Shown piece by piece: positions 15,736 to 16,974 of a stretch of 16,974 nt of DNA. Location of the stretch: the NCBI GenBank assembly GCA_964431205.1, contig CAYSIX010000076.1, positions 1-16,974 on the forward strand. Direction: 5' to 3'. Every line of letters starts with the position of its first letter. Within the stretch, counting starts at the first letter, position 1. The DNA comes from CAYSIX01 sp964431205 (lineage in GTDB: Bacteria; Planctomycetota; Phycisphaerae; Phycisphaerales; Phycisphaeraceae). A program made the position numbers and the translations under genes. The notes beneath the pieces are model-generated. The model had not been told where the DNA came from, did no database searches, and saw only the letters and a list, made by a program, of their open reading frames with translations.

Positions 15736-15824
15736 CTCGATGCCACGGCCGAACCACCCCCTCGATGCCACGGCCGAACCACCCCCTCGATGCCACGGCT
15801 TGACCGGTAGGTCAAGCCGTGCCA
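15736..15824. repeat. 25-bp tandem repeat ending in a 34-bp REP-like palindrome
   Basis: Two identical 25-bp units (15736-15760 and 15761-15785; core CTCGATGCCACGGCCGAACC) are followed by a third that starts the same way (15786-15799) and then becomes the left arm of a palindrome. The arms TGCCACGGCTTGACC (15791-15805) and GGTCAAGCCGTGCCA (15810-15824) match at 14 of 15 pairs around GGTA. It fills much of the 267-bp gap between the PEP-CTERM gene and the binding-protein gene. The rest of that gap shows no gene or convincing promoter. A dispersed planctomycete-type repeat family is likely but not shown here. Confidence 0.7.
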
Positions 15825-15883
15825 CTCGCGCGTTAGATTCCCGACCGGCGCTCGACGTGAACACGCACGACCCTCGCCGCCCC

Positions 15884-16732
15884 TCACGGCCGGCGACGTC
15901 GCGCCGCGGCCGCCAGACCCGCCACCACCAGCGCCGCGCTGGCCGGCTCCGGCACGCTGACCGCGGAGAACGAATCGAACATCGCCGTGGCCGCGTCCGC
16001 CTCCGGCGGGCCGCCGAACGCCCACACGCCCACCTTGAACGACACCGGTTCCTCGATCGTGTTGCTGCCCTGGCCCTGCGGGTCGCCCGGCAGCGCCACG
16101 CCCTCATACACCGGCCCGACCTGCGTGAACGTCGCCCCGTCGTCGTCGCTGAACGACGCAACCGCCGTATTTCCGTCGCGCACGATCCGCAGGATCAGCT
16201 CGACCGGGTCCACCTGCGGGCTCGCCCCGCCCAGGCCGACGCGGGCGCTGACGATGTCGTCGCCCTGGCCCGGCGGGTCGGCGTTGACCCAGCGGTCCTC
16301 GTTCTCGCGCAGCGACTCGACCACGATCGGGCCCTCGAAGCTGTTGTGCGCGATGCCCAGTCGGACGTAGTGGTCCGTGTCGGTGCCCATCCAGATCCCG
16401 CCGCCGTGGAAGTTCGCGTTCAGCCCCGTGAGCTTGACCCGCGCCTCGACGGTGGTCATCTGCAGCGGGTCGATCTCGGAGTAGAACATGTTGATCGCGT
16501 TGTCGGGGTCGTTCTCGAACTGGCCGAACGTGTCGCTGGGCAGAGTGTCGATCGAGAGCATGCCGTCAGCGACGTTGAAACCCGAGGGTTCGAGGTTGTA
16601 AACGGCGTCGAAGCCGGTGGCCTCGAGGGTGTTGCCGCTTCCGCCGAAGTCCAGGTCGATGCTCGTGACCGCGGCCGCGGACAGGGGCCAGGCCACGGCG
16701 ACGATCGTCACCATCCGCCAGATCGCTTTCAT
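15884..16732 (-). CDS. Secreted concanavalin-like PEP-CTERM protein
   Basis: The 282-residue protein has a signal peptide (MKAIWRMVTIVAVAWPLSAAA). A beta-sandwich-like body follows (LDFGGSGNTLEATGFDAVYN, MTTVEARVKLTGLN, GGGIWMGTDTDHYVRLGI, ELILRIVRDGNTAVASFSDD), which looks like the concanavalin A-like/DUF1349-type domains found alone or at the ends of GH43 enzymes. The tail is VPEPASAALVVAGLAAAAR plus a basic end, a PEP-CTERM sorting signal. No catalytic residues are recognised, so a carbohydrate-binding surface protein is the simplest reading. ATG 16732 follows a perfect AGGAGG five bases upstream, the strongest ribosome binding site in the window. Domain assignment is moderate; the secretion and sorting features are clear. 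Confidence 0.8.
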   Translation of the reverse strand: MKAIWRMVTIVAVAWPLSAAAVTSIDLDFGGSGNTLEATGFDAVYNLEPSGFNVADGMLSIDTLPSDTFGQFENDPDNAINMFYSEIDPLQMTTVEARVKLTGLNANFHGGGIWMGTDTDHYVRLGIAHNSFEGPIVVESLRENEDRWVNADPPGQGDDIVSARVGLGGASPQVDPVELILRIVRDGNTAVASFSDDDGATFTQVGPVYEGVALPGDPQGQGSNTIEEPVSFKVGVWAFGGPPEADAATAMFDSFSAVSVPEPASAALVVAGLAAAARRRRP

Positions 16733-16759
16733 ACCATCCTCCTTCTAAACGATGGGTTC

Positions 16760-16776
16760 GCCCGTATGAAACGGGC
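16760..16776. repeat. Small perfect hairpin between the PEP-CTERM gene and the edge gene
   Basis: GCCCGT (16760-16765) and ACGGGC (16771-16776) pair around ATGAA. No T-run follows on either strand, so a role as terminator of the edge gene is uncertain. Confidence 0.3.
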
Positions 16777-16832
16777 CTCGAATGCATCGGTCCGCCCGCA
16801 CGCGGGGCGTCCCGCTCGGTCGCCGGGGACGG

Positions 16833-16974
16833 TCAGCGGCGTCGCCGCGCCAGGGCGGCCAGGCCGAGCGTCAGCAGCGTCGCCGCCGCCGGCTCGGGCA
16901 CGGCCGCGCCGTTCAGGCCCGTCCCGAAGTTGATCTGCCAGATGCCCAGGTCGAACGCGTCCACGTCGCTGTCC
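16833..16974 (-). CDS. C-terminus of a dockerin-like/PEP-CTERM protein, truncated by window edge
   Basis: The last 46 codons are visible, ending at the TGA complementary to 16833-16835; no start lies in the window. They read DSDVDAFDLGIWQINFGTGL, then NGAAVPEPAAATLLTLGLAA, then a short basic end. The first part is a dockerin-like calcium loop nearly matching the second repeat of the GH43 protein at 12421-14262, and the rest is a PEP-CTERM tail. The missing upstream part could be another glycosidase, but that is a guess. It reads in the same direction as the neighbouring PEP-CTERM gene, 100 bp away. Confidence 0.8.
   Translation of the reverse strand, partial: DSDVDAFDLGIWQINFGTGLNGAAVPEPAAATLLTLGLAALARRRR

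Noticed and set aside
15736..15799. A CRISPR array
   Set aside because: The 25-bp units are directly abutted without spacers and end in a palindrome, so it is a tandem or REP repeat.
15701..16933. A 410-codon plus-strand frame
   Set aside because: It is antisense to the PEP-CTERM gene and begins inside the repeat region; the minus-strand gene has a perfect ribosome site, signal peptide and sorting tail.

Overview
The window looks like a chromosomal stretch from a high-GC planctomycete, probably of the Phycisphaerae type. This rests on the combination of a prepilin-like protein with the DUF1559-style DG motif, three proteins ending in PEP-CTERM-like sorting tails, type I dockerin-like Asp repeats next to such tails, and REP-like palindromes between genes. 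The taxon is an inference; no ribosomal or other marker gene is present.

The main content is a carbohydrate-utilisation locus. From left to right: the 3' part of a ThuA-family gene (1-585, +); about 1.2 kb of repeat-rich DNA with eroded, frameshifted gene remnants (586-1810); a cytoplasmic GH38-type glycosidase (1811-4285, +), convergent with a minus-strand operon of five genes. That operon, read from 10913 down to 4332, is prepilin-like protein, LamG-GH43 glycosidase, two ABC sugar permeases and a GH2 glycosidase. Its first four genes overlap, or nearly overlap, at stop/start junctions. Divergent from it is a ROK-family repressor (11130-12296, +). Between the two lies a clear sigma70-type promoter reading into the operon (TTGACA, 17 bp, TACATT), whose -10 and start region sit inside a 27-bp imperfect AT-rich palindrome. 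This is the most concrete regulatory feature of the window.

To the right of the regulator, again on the minus strand, are a secreted GH43 enzyme with two dockerin-like repeats and a PEP-CTERM-like tail (12421-14262), the sugar-binding lipoprotein of the ABC transporter (14315-15616), a secreted concanavalin-like PEP-CTERM protein (15884-16732) and, at the right edge, the last 46 residues of another dockerin/PEP-CTERM protein (16833-16974).

A coherent reading is that secreted or envelope-attached GH43 enzymes trim an arabinose- or xylose-containing glycan. The lipoprotein and two permeases import the oligosaccharide, using an ATPase encoded elsewhere. Cytoplasmic GH2 and GH38 enzymes would finish the breakdown, with the ROK protein sensing a sugar product. 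The exact glycan cannot be read from the sequence. The least explained element is the prepilin-like gene at the head of the transport operon.
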